Shown in pieces: positions 10,857 to 21,060 of a stretch of 64,000 nucleotides of DNA. The stretch's first letter is position 1. Each line of letters begins with the position of its first letter. Made by a program: the position numbers and the translations under genes. The stretch comes from Amblyomma americanum (taxonomy: Eukaryota > Arthropoda > Arachnida > Ixodida > Ixodidae), in the NCBI RefSeq assembly GCF_052857255.1, contig NC_135505.1:31227116-31291115 (forward strand), read 5' to 3'. The notes under the pieces were generated by a model. It did no database searches, was not told the origin of the DNA, and worked only from the letters and a program-made list of their open reading frames with translations.

Positions 10857-11940
10857 AGCGACGACGACGGTTTAGCAGCAGGTAGCCCCGGTGGCAGGGA
10901 GCCCCCGCCACATGTGCGAGAATCCGAGATCCTAGCCCCGTAAGGCCAGGAATCCCCGGTCATGGCCTTCTCGATCGGTTATATATACTACACGGCCATC
11001 ACAATGAGGAAAGAGTATGAGTTGCCGAACAATGGAGAGGAGCCCTCAGGGTTCGGTCCTTCCTACCGAAATGGACAGAGACGACCACAATGGTATCCGT
11101 CACGCGGGGTCGAATGTCCTGCACCGCCGATATGGCTCCAAGCACAGCGTTTTCTGCGTAGACGTTGCGGGCCCACACCATTCCAGGGGAGGCTGGCACA
11201 CAGCCACATTCATTTACAAGGAAATAAATGTGGATGGCCTCACCTTTAAGGCCCCTAGCGCAACCCACGCGCAGGAGACAGCAATCGCCCTGGCTGCTTC
11301 CCACTCTCAATGTAAATTCATCTTATCCGACTCGCGAGAGGCCTGTTGGAATTTAGAGCTGGACTTGATAGCGCCTACCACACAATTTATTCTTCGAAGA
11401 GCAGCTCGGAGCCAGCACCTCCCAATCCGACTTCTCATTTGGACTCCATGTACCAGCTCTTACGATGGAACGAGGGCGCCAACTCGGCCGATCGCGCACT
11501 CACTAGCCGGGCCTCCGACGTAGACCCTACCTATCTGGATAAGATAATTTCTCTTCTTTTCACACTCAAAGATACATCCGCTCATTACAGGGACTCGCAA
11601 CGTCAGTACCCGGCTCCTCTCAAGGGTCTAGGGAAAGCCGGCGCAAGAATATTTCTTAGACTATTGAGTAACACTCTACTGCTCCTGGCAGTACTCATGC
11701 ATTTCGATCCTTCCTTTTCTCTGGCCTCTGGTCTTTATGTGGGGCGGAAGCTCGCGCCTTACACATGGTCTGGGTATGCTATCAAAATCATTTACTCCCC
11801 CACTAACCTATTCCCTTACCCGAGAGGACTGGGAGGCGGCCGTGCTCGGCTGTCTGGACCTAACGGTCCAACAAGCCCTGGTTCAGCGAACTCGAGTGGC
11901 GCTCCAGGCCAATGGGGTAACTTAAAGGACTCCACTTAGT
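10857..11940 (+). mobile_element. I-group LINE RNase H relic
   Basis: In one frame VDVAGPHHSRGGWHTATFI, ATHAQETAIALAASHSQ and FILSDSREACWNL give the first half of RNase H, with the catalytic Asp, Glu and Asp positions present. The second half (IRLLIWTP, then LRWNEGANSADRAL) is in another frame. The C-terminal end EDWEAAVLGCLDLTVQQALV with a stop lies near 11925. Reverse transcriptase and endonuclease are absent and frames shift at least twice. Confidence 0.75.
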
Positions 11941-12084
11941 AAAATAATGCCAGTAGCCCACTACGGGCTGCTTCTCTGTCAAGCTTACTGTAACTATTCT
12001 TAAATGCTTCTCATCATCATCATAATCCTCTGCGCTTTTTGTTTTCGTTATGAGTGGAAGAAAAATGGAAACAAAATTGCATGG

Positions 12085-12215
12085 GTTTGTCCCCTGGCTC
12101 CAGCTGAGCCACAATCACTGCCACTTTCAGAGAGAGAAAAGTTGAAAGCGTGGTGAAGATTGAAAGAGAGGCGCGCCACAAAACTGCGTCCGCCGAAGCG
12201 ATGACGACGGTTGGT
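12085..12215 (+). repeat. Dispersed repeat module, second copy
   Basis: CAGCTGAGCCACAATCACTG through CGTCCGCCGAAGCGATGACG repeats the module at 7962-8085 with moderate divergence. Function and family are unknown to me. Confidence 0.5.
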
Positions 12216-12224
12216 TTTATGAAC

Positions 12225-12563
12225 ACCCGCCGCGGTGGATCAGTAGTAAGGGCGCTCGGCTACTGATCTCGAGTACCCGGCTTCGATCCCAACCGGGGCA
12301 GGAGCGTTTAATTGGAGGCGAAACCCAAAAGGCGTCCCTCTGCTCGAAATACAAACGCGCCTGTGTGCTTGTACGATGTCAGTACATGACAAATTTCCCC
12401 AGGTGGACGAAATTATTCCTGAGCCCTCCACCACGGCGCCTCTTTCTTCCTTTCTTCTCTCAATCCCTCCTTCATGCCTTCCCTTACGGCGCGGTTCAGG
12501 CACCTGCCAAGATGTGAGAGAGTTACGGCATCATTTGCTTCCCCCACAAAATTATTATTATTA
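12225..12563 (+). repeat. Long-type tRNA-SINE, full length but diverged
   Basis: Head CCGCCGCGGTGGATCAGTAG, B-box-like CTTCGATCCC, core CAGGTGGACGAAATTATTCC and an ATTATTATTA tail. It carries about 20 extra bases in the post-head segment compared with other copies. No clear target duplication. Confidence 0.8.
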
Positions 12564-12868
12564 ACGCGACAGCGTTAAGGGCCCCGTGTCGCAGAAAAGC
12601 CGGTGTCGTCGGCGTTAGCGGCATTGGCTGTGAGCGAAAAATCCCTCCTCTCCCTCCTCCGCCTCCCCGCAATGTACGCCACTGCCCCAACTGACAGCGC
12701 GCGACGGCAGCGCCTTCCGCTCGTCTCGTTCGGGCGCAGTGGGGCCGAGCGGGCACGAGGAATCACGCGTTGAGCGGCGAACAACGCAGGGGACATCCAA
12801 AGCGCGTTCACCACGAAGCTTGCGGCTTGCTGCCCGTTCGTTCGGCGCGGAGCTATGCTGACGTTCGT
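12564..12868 (+). repeat. GC-rich dispersed repeat
   Basis: The words CCCGTGTCGCAGAAAAGCCG and GGCTGTGAGCGAAAAATC recur near 21490-21550 in diverged form. Open frames on the minus strand are a by-product of GC content. I cannot assign it to a transposon class. Confidence 0.45.
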
Positions 12869-13209
12869 GGAACAGGGTTTAATAATAATAATAATTGGTT
12901 TTTGGGGAAAGGAAATGGCGCAGTATCTGTCTCATATATCGTTGGACACCTGAACCGCGCCGTAAGGGAAGGGATAAAGGAGGGAGTGAAAGAAGAAAGG
13001 GAGAAGAGGTGCCGTAGTGGAGGGCTCCGGAATAATTTCGACCACCTGGGGATCTTTAACGTGCACTGACATCGCACAGCACACGGGCGCCTTAGCGTTT
13101 TTCCTCCATAAAAACGCAGCCGCCGCGGTCGGGTTCGAACCCGGGAACTCCGGATCAGTAGTCGAGCGCCCTAACCACTGAGCCACCGCGGCGGGTAGGA
13201 ACAGGGTTT
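12869..13209 (-). repeat. Long-type tRNA-SINE with 12-bp target duplication
   Basis: The SINE 12881-13197 lies between two copies of GGAACAGGGTTT (12869-12880, 13198-13209). The minus-strand head has GGTTCGAACCC as B box; the 3' tail is (TTA)n. It is little diverged, so this is a young copy. Confidence 0.95.
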
Positions 13210-13309
13210 GTCGAGAACGATGTTGCGACGAACTACGACTGCAATTTGAGTCCCATAAAACGTGGCATTGATGACCCTGACCACAACAAAGAAAAGAACA
13301 CACAAAAAA

Positions 13310-13343
13310 CGTTTCGGCTCGCATAAGGGAGCCTTGTTCATAG
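13310..13343 (-). ncRNA. Hammerhead-like remnant in PLE 3' UTR
   Basis: On the minus strand, CTATGAA is followed by GGCTC, a short loop, GAGCC, then GAAACG. GGCTC/GAGCC is a perfect 5-bp stem II directly before the GAAA core strand. The first core strand should read CTGATGA and appears to have lost one base. Compare the motif at 6530, where the core survives but the stem does not. Confidence 0.35.
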
Positions 13344-13436
13344 TAAAAAAACGAGAAGCGGGTGTGCGAGCTTATGTATGCTTGAAAGGGGGCGCAGGCA
13401 GCGTGCGTAAGCACTTGTCAGATTTCCGCAGTTTCG

Positions 13437-13772
13437 GTTCAAGGTGTGACCCGCCACGGTGGCTCAGTGTTTAGGGCGCTTGACTATACTGATCCCGAGT
13501 TCCCGGGTTCGGACCCGACCCCGGCGGCTGCGTTTTTATGAAGGAAATACGCTAAGGCGCCCGTTTGCTGTGCGATGTCAGTGCTCGTTAAAGATACCAG
13601 GTGGTCGAAATTATTCCGGAGCCCTCCACTACGGCACTTCGTCTTCCTTTCTTCTTTCATTCCCTTCTTTATCGCTTCCTTTACGGCACGGCTCAGGTGT
13701 CGAACGGTATGTGAGACAGATACTGCGCCATTTCCTTTCCCCAAAAACCAATTAAAAAACGTTCAAGGTGTG
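13437..13772 (+). repeat. Long-type tRNA-SINE with 12-bp target duplication
   Basis: The SINE 13449-13760 lies between two copies of GTTCAAGGTGTG (13437-13448 and 13761-13772). It is full length, from CCGCCACGGTGGCTCAGTG to CAATTAAAAAAC. It is inserted in the PLE just downstream of the GIY-YIG frame, so it is younger than that PLE. Confidence 0.95.
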
Positions 13773-14022
13773 TCCGGTCGTTTGTATAATCAAGATTCCA
13801 GGTGTAGGCGAAAGAATTTTCTCTTTTCTGCCGCCAGAACTTGTGCCTTGCCCCAGTCGATATGCACTGTTTCGATATGCAATGCTCGGCGATCACACTG
13901 GAATCTACTTTTCTGTTTTTAACGTTGTTTTTGTGATCTTTTAGGCGCCTTTCGAATTCGAAGTTGCCAGTTTCACCAATGTAGACGCAGTCGCAGTCAG
14001 AGCAGGGAATGCTGTAAACCAC
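13693..14022 (-). pseudogene. PLE GIY-YIG endonuclease segment
   Basis: The frame contains VYSIPCSDCDCVYIGETGNF (the GIY and YIG halves), then FERRLKDHKNNV with the conserved Arg, and IAEHC. The doubled CSDCDC pair beside the GIY strand separates this lineage from the SIPLTCGK type at 18.7 kb. The frame then runs into the SINE at 13760, so its recorded end is not natural. Confidence 0.8.
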
Positions 14023-14088
14023 GCCGGGATATTTTTCTTTTGTAAGAACGTCCTTTACGTTGACCGAAGCATGCCGCAGTTTTCTGGC

Positions 14089-14426
14089 CGGAACGTGATA
14101 ATAATAATAATGATTGGTTTTTTGGGGAAAGGAAATGGCGCAGTATCTGTCTCATATATCTTTGGACACCTGAACCGCGCCGTAAAGGAAGGGATAAAGG
14201 AGGGAGTGAAAGAAGAAAGGAAGAATAGGTGCCGTAGTGGAGGGCTCCGGCATAATTTCGACCACCTGGGGATCTTTAACGTGCACTGACATCGCACAGC
14301 ACATGGGCGCCTTAGCGTTTTTCCTCCATAAAAACGCAGCCGCCGCGGTCGGGTTCGAACCCGGGAACTCCGGATCAGTAGTCGAGCGCCCTAACCACTG
14401 AGCCACCGCGGCGGGGTCGGAACGTG
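14089..14426 (-). repeat. Long-type tRNA-SINE with 9-bp target duplication
   Basis: The SINE 14098-14417 lies between two copies of CGGAACGTG (14089-14097 and 14418-14426), in the same orientation as its host PLE, whose linker region it interrupts. It is nearly identical to the copy at 12881-13197. Confidence 0.95.
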
Positions 14427-14609
14427 GGCAATGTCAACATTGAAGGTGCGCAGAATGCGTGCGAACGCCTCGCTGATTCCAGGGGTAGAGGGAACAGCGG
14501 CACGTTTCAGGAGAGAAGACTTTCACGTTCTGGTCGACACAGCTGTTTTTAGACCGATGCCACGAAATATTTTTGGTAGTTATTGCGTGAAAGTTCTTGC
14601 CGCACCATA

Positions 14610-15440
14610 TCAAAGTCGTTTTCCCTGTCTTCGGGAGAACTGCAAATGCGTTGGCTCCTGAATAAGGTGGCAGCAACCTTTTAATAAGGTGGAAGCAACC
14701 GATCTCTTATGTGAGGCTTGGTGGATGGATCTAAAGTTGTAATAACGTACAGTGTGGGTGGGTTTTCTAAAAACGCGGAATGATAGTTTGTCACAATCGC
14801 GTTTTACCAAGACGTCTAGAAAGGGCAATGCACCGTTCGCCGCGACCTCGGTGGTGGACTCAATGGCCTTCTCTATAGAGTTCAAATGTGACGAAAAAGC
14901 AGGAAAATCGTCTTTTTGAATCATGCAGAAACAGTCGTCAACATATCTGAGGAAAACATTTGGCGGGTGAGCAAATGTTGCAAGGGCCCAGCGTTCGAAA
15001 GACTCCAAGGTGAGGTTTGCGACCGCAACGACGATAGAGGCACCCATAGGAGTACCTTGAAGTTGACGATAAAACAGGCCTTTTAATACAAAATACGTGT
15101 TACTGAGGCAGAACTTTAGGAGTCTGCAGAGATCGGACGCGTAAATAGGGGTCCTTTCAGTTAAGGATCTGTCAGACTCGAGGGCAGAAGAGCAGGCTTG
15201 TACGGCAAGGTCAATAGGGACGCATGTGAAAAGCGACTTGACGTCAAACGAGTCTAGAAGCTCGTTGTCGTCCGGTGATATGTCGCTTACATTCTCGATG
15301 AAATGAGTAGAATTTCGTACGTGTGTCCCATTTTCCGCAAATGATGCGGTTACACAGGATATTGTCCAGTGTTGTGTGAAATTTACAACTTTCAGCGAGG
15401 CACCAGTGGTCGGCGACGTAGTGTGGGGCCCTTCCTCCGT
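14610..15440 (-). pseudogene. PLE reverse transcriptase
   Basis: The minus-strand frame shows, in order, the N-terminal TTGASLKVVN segment, a conserved NSTHFIENV, the SFDVKSLFTCVPID box (first catalytic Asp), PMGASIVV, the RYVDD box (catalytic Asp pair, about 14955-14969) and LPFLDVLV. The stretch reads open for about 275 codons even though conventional start-based calling shows only its last 145. The full protein cannot be made, because the 5' end is missing and a SINE follows. Its lineage differs from the PLEs at 18, 45 and 50 kb. Confidence 0.8.
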
Positions 15441-15554
15441 CTAGCTTCCAGCTAATAAAAAACAAATAGGTTGCCACAATTTCCTTGGTCGCCGCGTTGT
15501 ATTGCTCCTGTAAACATTTGACATCCTCATAGGTCAGGGAGTTGAAAGAAAACT

Positions 15555-15822
15555 GACGGCTGCCGCCATTTCAAGACGTGGACGACGCTGTCGCTCATAG
15601 ACGCAATCAATAGAGCATTGCGCTTTCCCGTATACGTAATCTCATTGCCTTCAAAATAAGCTTCAAGTTGGGTCCAATAGGTGCCCCAAGCGCTCACCGT
15701 CTCGTGGAAAACAGGGGGTCGAGCCTCTATCCTTCTCGTCTTCAGATGCGGTTTGCCAGCTGCTGCTGCTGGTGTTGCTTGTTCTGCTGGTGGTAGTGGT
15801 GCTGCTGCTGCTGCTGCCTATG
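15555..15822 (-). pseudogene. Ty3/gypsy gag N-terminal fragment with glutamine-rich leader
   Basis: On the minus strand WGTYWTQLEAYFEGNEITYT followed by RNALLIASMSDSVVHVL matches the start of gypsy gag capsid (W..Y..QLE.YF.AN pattern). A CAG-rich tract (15763-15817) encodes glutamines just upstream. The LINE at 15823-21198 inserted in this tract: GCTGCTGCCTATG occurs at 15810-15822 and again at 21199-21211, after which the CAG-like region resumes. Downstream, the fragment is cut off by the PLE near 15550. Confidence 0.65.
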
Positions 15823-16094
15823 AAGGAAGAAAGGAAGGAAGGAAGGCCTCAGACGTTGCTGGCAGATACCCAATACGGAGGAGTGGCCAAGACACAGGCG
15901 GTAAATTACTGGGAACAGGAAAGTTTTGACGGGAAAAGGAGTGGTAATAGTATGTAGTCTGAGAGATTGGAAGAGAGAAGGAAAGGGGTCCAGTTAACTT
16001 GGAGATCAAAGACGGGACAATTGCTTAATGTGCATAATAGTACACAATGCCTGTAATGTTGCAATGTCTTACTGTCTGAGAGCGGGAAAAGAAA

Positions 16095-17705
16095 TTAGAA
16101 TGGGAGTCGCTGCGTTTCTTGAAGAAAATTTTGCACAACAGAGCGCACACTCCTGTCGCTTCGTCCAAGCAAAGAAGCGCCAATGGAAAGAACAACCGCG
16201 GAAGACACAGGCAAGGCCAGTGGATGAAATGGAATTTGCAAAAGACGCTTCCTCAAATGAGAAAAGCGGCAGCAGAACAGCAGGAAGTGATCTATTGCCT
16301 CAGGTTCGGCACAAAAAGGGCACAGTGGGGAAGCTGCCAGGCCAGATCTGTGAATGTAGAAATTTAGAAGGGGAACCCGGCAACGCAAGCGCGTGAAAGA
16401 GACCTCTAGTCTGCGCGAGCGCCAGTCTTTGCTACTCCAAGGATGCGGAAGATGCTGATATTCGGGAGATGATGTAAGAGCCGAGGCAGCAAATTCCTGA
16501 AATATTGTGTAGCCGCGAAACCTCACCGCAGCTGTATATGCACACATTGGCAGGACAGCAGCAATTGGGTCGCAAAGAGAGGCTCTTGCTAAGGAATCTG
16601 CATCCTCATTTAAGTGAAAGCCCATGTTACCTGGTACCCAAAGCAACCTTACCGAATTTAGATGGAGCGGAATCAGGAAATTAAAGAGGCGTAATGCCCG
16701 AGACTCAGTGGGTGAGGATAATGAAGAGCAAATGGACAGAGAGTCTGTCATAAACACGACCTGGGAAACGGTAGTTTCTAATTTTCGTAAGGCTAAGATT
16801 ACTGCTAATAATTCAGCGAGAAAAATTGGAGTGAAGTCAGGAAGACGGAGAGAAAAAGACCAATCCAGTGAAGGCGAAAAATTTCCGACACCTGCCCTTT
16901 CGCGATCCTACGAGGCATCGGTAGCAATAAGGACATGAGAGGGAAAGGACCTTAGGTGGTCCTGCAATAGACCCTGAAGAAGCGGGAAGGGCTGCAGCTT
17001 TGCATTCGATGGGAAAATGTCATCGAACTCAATCTGGACAGATGAGGAGTTGTTATATATTTGGCGGACATCTGTGTAATGAATATTTATGCAATCAAGG
17101 AGGGATTGCACGTAACATATCTGCGGGGTATGAAATCGAGACCAGGCAGCACTAAAAAAGGCGGAAGGTTGACTAAGAAATATTATACTGGAAGCGTGAA
17201 GAGGTGAGTCGCAATATTTTAAAAATGTTTGAACTGTTAAAAGGCAAAACCTAGCGGATAACGAAGGCATTCGCGCCTCAAGGTGCAGAACAGCATTGGC
17301 GACATATTTTGGAAGCCCCAGACAAAGGCGCAACGCCTCACGCTCCAAAAGCACACGAGGGCGAAGTTTATAGGCAGGAGCTCCTGAGAATAAAACACAC
17401 CCGAACTCCAAAATTGGGCGGACGTACATTTTATAAATCATCAGAAGCGTATGCCTTCTCATGCCTGACCTAGCACTACAAAGCCTGCGCAGGATGCCAA
17501 TGACCCTAACTCCTTTTGCTGAAACTTGCTCAATGTGTGGCTTCCAGGATAGAGTAGAGTCGTATATTACTCCGAGATACTTCACCATCCTAAGTTGAGG
17601 TATTATGTTATTTCTGTACACCAGGCAGGTATTTACAGGAACAGAAACCGGAAATACCAACAATGTGCATTTCTTCACATTGAATTCTTGATGAATTCTT
17701 CCTAA
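16095..17705 (-). pseudogene. LINE ORF2 C-terminal half (RT thumb, RNase H, zinc segment)
   Basis: From 17705 leftwards: the end of the reverse transcriptase palm (LGRIHQEFNVKKC), the thumb and connection (ILEFGCVLFSGAPAYKLRPR), then RNase H starting VLIATDAS. A TAG stop follows directly (16908-16910), and RNase H resumes with SLDWSF, FMTDSLS and LLWVPGNMGFHLNEDADSLA. The zinc segment CPFCAEPEAIDHFLLFC comes next, with a stop at 16095. The TAG is at the same codon in the plus copy. At another site (CYVQSLLD) this copy keeps Gln where the plus copy has a stop. Confidence 0.85.
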
Positions 17706-17707
17706 GC

Positions 17708-18045
17708 AACAAGAATAAAAGCGCAACAACACGACACAAAGAAGGAGGAAACCGACAGGACAGGCGCTAACTTGCAACACTTTACTGTCTTCATAAACCG
17801 CCGCGTATATATCAACCACAGGGGGGGGGGGGGGGGGGGGGTGTAAAGACAAATGGGGGGAACACAGTTGAAAGCACGTGCGTAGAAAACTCGAGTATGG
17901 CACAAGAACAGGTGATTCCGCAGATACTATGCCATATCTAAAAACTGACATTCTTTTTTATACATCACGATCGACGGGGTGCTAACACATGCACTCCCAC
18001 TCTTACATATTCTGTGCGCTTCTATCAATTCGCGTGCGATCGTGT
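17708..18045 (-). repeat. PLE left inverted arm
   Basis: Reverse complement of 18903-19247, including the tail of the GIY-YIG coding frame and the 3' UTR. It starts abruptly at AACAAGAATAAAAG, lacking the last ~45 bases of the element, and ends at CGATCGTGT, where forward-oriented coding sequence begins. It carries a 21-base G tract. Confidence 0.92.
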
Positions 18046-19021
18046 AATTGTATTAAGGAAACAATCATCTTTGTCCTACCAGCGGGTCGTGGAAGAAGTT
18101 TTAGCTGATTTTAAAAATCACGCTGGATGCTTAGATTTTACCTATGAGCTCCCGAAGGGAAATAGCTTGCAGTTTTTAGATATTGACATCACCATTACTG
18201 ACGAAAGCGCATGCTGGAAGTATTGCCCCCGTGCCCGCAAGGAACTGTTGCCGTACGGCTCTACGCATTCGAAAACGGTAAAGCGCGCCGTCGCCATTAT
18301 GTGCCTGGAATCCTCTCTAAAGAAGTCGTGTTGCCACAAAGCGCAGGAAAGCTTTTACGCCCAGATTCAGAAGCTAAAACAGGCGGGCTTTCCACCTTCG
18401 GTCTTGAGCTCAGTCAGCGAAGCTTTACTAAAAAAGGTGAAGAAAGTACGAAAAGAAAAAAGAGACGAAAGTGGAACCTCAGAAAAGAAATTTAGACTAG
18501 TTGTGATCCCGTATTCGCATAAAGTTGCACATAATCTTAAGCATGTTGCTTCCAAGTACAAGGTGCCAGTGGTTTTTTCTGCTCCCAGGAAACTCGCCGC
18601 ATTGTGCCGAATGACTAACCCGGATAAGGACAAGAATCAAGTTTGCCAAACGAAACATGCTAATCCTTTTGTAGATTGTGCGGTTGGAGTTGTGTATAGC
18701 ATCCCACTGACGTGTGGTAAAACTTACATCGGCCAACCGGGGCGATGTATTAATGACCGTTTGAGAGAACACAGTCTGTCATTAAAGAATGGGACCGGGT
18801 CAAATCTACCGATTCACTGTAAGGATTGCTGGAAAGAAGAAGGAAGAAAGAAGGCATGTGGAGCAAAACTTCTGGAAACAAGTGTAATCTGCAAAAGTAA
18901 AGACACGATCGCACGCGAATTGATAGAAGCGCACAGAATATGTAAGAGTGGGAGTGCATGTGTTAGCACCCCGTCGATCGTGTTGTATAAAAAAGAATGT
19001 CAGTTTTTAGATATGGCATAG
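18046..19021 (+). pseudogene. PLE reverse transcriptase end and GIY-YIG endonuclease, 5'-truncated
   Basis: The real element sequence starts at 18046, just after the inverted arm; codons before it come from the arm. It encodes the reverse transcriptase thumb (LQFLDIDITITDESACW), the basic linker, the VVIPYSHKVAHNLKHV and VPVVFSAPRKLAALC segments, then the endonuclease VGVVYSIPLTCGKTYIG, GRCINDRLREH and IAREL.EAHRI. It ends with a stop at 19019-19021. GIY-YIG makes the target nick. The palm with the YVDD box is missing, so no full enzyme can be made. No frameshift or stop lies within the kept part. Confidence 0.9.
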
Positions 19022-19247
19022 TATCTGCGGAATCACCCGTTTTTGTTGTGCCATATTCGAGTTTTCTACGCACGTGCTTTCAACTGTGTTCCCCCCTATC
19101 TGTCTTTACACCCCCCCCCCCCCCCCCCCCCCCCTGTGGTTGATATATACGCGGCGGTTTATGAAGACAGTAAAGTGTTGCAAGTTAGCGCCTGTCCTGT
19201 CGGTTTCCTCCTTCTTTGTGTCGTGTTGTTGCGCTTTTATTCTTGTT
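18903..19247 (+). repeat. PLE right arm (3' end of element)
   Basis: This arm contains the last 39 codons of the endonuclease frame, a 24-base C tract (19111-19134) and the 3' UTR up to CTTTTATTCTTGTT. It pairs with the left arm and could form a hairpin stem of about 340 bp in RNA or single-stranded DNA. Confidence 0.92.
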
Positions 19248-19292
19248 AGCTATGAACCAACATGCCCCGGAGAGTGTTTTACTGAAGTACCT

Positions 19293-19692
19293 TTCTTCCT
19301 AACCAGTTGTCAAGAACATTGAGGTAATTTTGCAGGGTTCGATAAAGAGTGTGAATGTCACCTGCTGATGGAAAAAATGCAATAGTGCCACGCACACCAG
19401 ACGGGAAATATGCAATAATTGCCGTAAAGGGCTGTTGACCTGGGACGCTGAGGTCAACCGCAAGGATTTCACATTCATTGTCCGCATATTGGAAAGAAAT
19501 GCATGCCCTGTGGCAGAACTAGCACTAACAACCCTCCCCCTCGTGACGACCGGTCAAGCCGGAACGGACGGTAATCCTTGAGATGATAATTGAAAGCCTG
19601 TAATGCAACTAAATCTGATAGAAGCTGATTGCATAGGCAATTTAAATCTGTTGAAGCTGAGAATATAGATCGACAATTCCACTGGAGTACAC
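19293..19692 (-). pseudogene. LINE ORF2 fragments joined across an internal deletion
   Basis: 19293-19380 is the palm region after the YADD box. 19390-19692 is the start of the endonuclease (VLQWNCRSI and on to VNAYFPSGVR). The two meet near 19379-19392, where the plus copy has about 1.6 kb more. The catalytic residues of both domains are lost. Confidence 0.8.
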
Positions 19693-21060
19693 TTAAGAAC
19701 CGTATCTTGGCGGGAGTGCCGCAGCCGTGACTGCCTTTTCTAGAATCGTGGTCTTAGCATTTTGACTTGCGTTACTTTTCTTTGTCTTTGAATGGGGGCA
19801 AGATGCACCTGCAATATTCAGAGGAGACCCACTTCGTTTCTGGGCGCGGAGATCAGACTCCATATCCATACAGTCCAAAGAGGATGCGTCCATAACGCTG
19901 CTCGAAGGAGAGGCCTTAGATGTCTTTTGTTACTCACATTGTTTTTGGCCCTGTGGAACGGAATCGATTACTACAGAAGAAAGAGTACCTTCCGAAGCCA
20001 AAGAAGGCAAGAGCGGAGCGGTGGACACCTGCAGAAGATTGGTCATCTCAGCAGCTATGACCTGCGAAATGCACGCGGATACGGTTTCCAAAATGCGATC
20101 CATTGCATTTTCCACAGCTTTCTCAACTGCCGCTGTATTACCCTGGGACCAACTAGAATCCATTATGGGCGGGCATTTGGCGGCCACACTAGATCAGCCT
20201 GAGGTTCTCTCCTTGACTGCTGCAAAAGCCTCTCTCCGCGTGCATCTGCGCTTGTCTATAAGCTCAAGCACCTGAAGTTCTTGAGCTCGTGCAGGACAGT
20301 CAGGCGAATCAGCAGGGTGAGCACCACTACACAAACAACATTTCTCTTGCTGTTCAGGACATTCCTCTCTGCAATGACGTCCCTCAGAGGCACAGCAGCG
20401 TAAGACCGATTTGCAGGCTTTGCCGCTGTGGCCAAATCGTCAGCAGTTTTGACACTGAACGGCCGAGAGGTAAGGTCATCTACTAGCAAATCCAGTGGCC
20501 ACAACTTAATCTCTGACGGGCAAAATATTCCTGGAAATGTGGCAACGACGGACTCCAGCAGGAATTTTTACTCCGTCAACCATCCTTCTGCATCGATGGG
20601 CAGCAATCACTCCTGCAGGCGAGAGGTTCTCATGCGTCTCCACAGGGCTCAATAGAGAGTCGACCCCTCGGACCAAGCCCTTGGAGCATGCTAGATGAGG
20701 CGGAATGAATGCACTCACTGGGTGGTTGGCGAAGGTCGTACACTTTAGCAGGTCTTCAGTACAGTCTTTATCCGATGACCTGCACAAAATACCACCCCGC
20801 CGAACTGCCGGACATCGGTAATGCGCATGAAGTGCTTCGTTGTGGATTGAAGAGCAACCTGTACTGCCTCCGGGTTGTTCAGTCGGATAGTGCCTCCATC
20901 GAAAGGCACTGAAGCGACCGGAATGCTCGAAACTCCACTGCGGAAAAAGGACAATTGGGAGCTGGTCTTGAGGAAGAGATGCCGACCAAGGGGAAAACCC
21001 CTGGCCGGGAGAAGTAGACATTAAGCTATATTCCCGCGCCCAATCACCCCAGAACAGAAG
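19693..21060 (-). pseudogene. LINE ORF1 (gag-like, zinc knuckles)
   Basis: Counterpart of the plus-copy ORF1 at 32373-33748: an N-terminal conserved domain, a set of CCHC-type zinc knuckles, then a coil-rich C-terminal domain (ANAMDRI.ETVSACISQVIAAEMTNLLQ). ORF1 proteins bind element RNA. Here the frame is broken at other places than in the plus copy. Notably, this copy keeps three Cs in GCTCACCCTGC before the last knuckle, where the plus copy has only two. Confidence 0.8.

Larger units (their letters stand above)
13210..15550 (-). mobile_element. Penelope-like element (second lineage) carrying two SINEs
   Basis: On the minus strand a reverse transcriptase frame is open from about 15440 to 14610. 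It includes SFDVKSLFTCVPI, LQGTPMGASI and the catalytic FLRYVDDCF, then the thumb NGALPFLDVLV. The GIY-YIG endonuclease follows at 14022-13750. A PLE uses these two activities to copy its RNA at a nicked target. A long SINE splits the linker (14098-14417) and another lies just 3' of the endonuclease frame (13449-13760). The 5' end is lost near 15550, where it meets gypsy gag sequence. With those SINEs removed, this is the best-preserved PLE reverse transcriptase in the window. Confidence 0.85.
17696..19302 (+). mobile_element. PLE insertion with inverted terminal arms, 10-bp target duplication
   Basis: The insert 17706-19292 is flanked by TTCTTCCTAA (17696-17705, 19293-19302), inside the LINE reverse transcriptase. 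It has an arm at 17708-18045 inverted relative to the 3' end at 18903-19247, and a 5'-truncated coding segment between. The right end continues into AGCTATGAACCAACATGCCCC, absent from the left arm. The arms are near identical apart from tract length (21 G at 17821-17841 versus 24 C at 19111-19134). The coding frame is open throughout, so this is a recent insertion. Inverted arms are a known feature of PLEs. Confidence 0.92.

Noticed and set aside
12575..12814. GC-rich minus-strand frames as a host gene
   Set aside because: Three overlapping frames are open only because of base composition; the DNA recurs in diverged form near 21490, so it is a repeat.
16028..16396. 122-codon plus-strand frame, repeated on the other strand at 37078-37446
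   Set aside because: It is antisense to the LINE RNase H/zinc coding region in both places and has no motif of its own.
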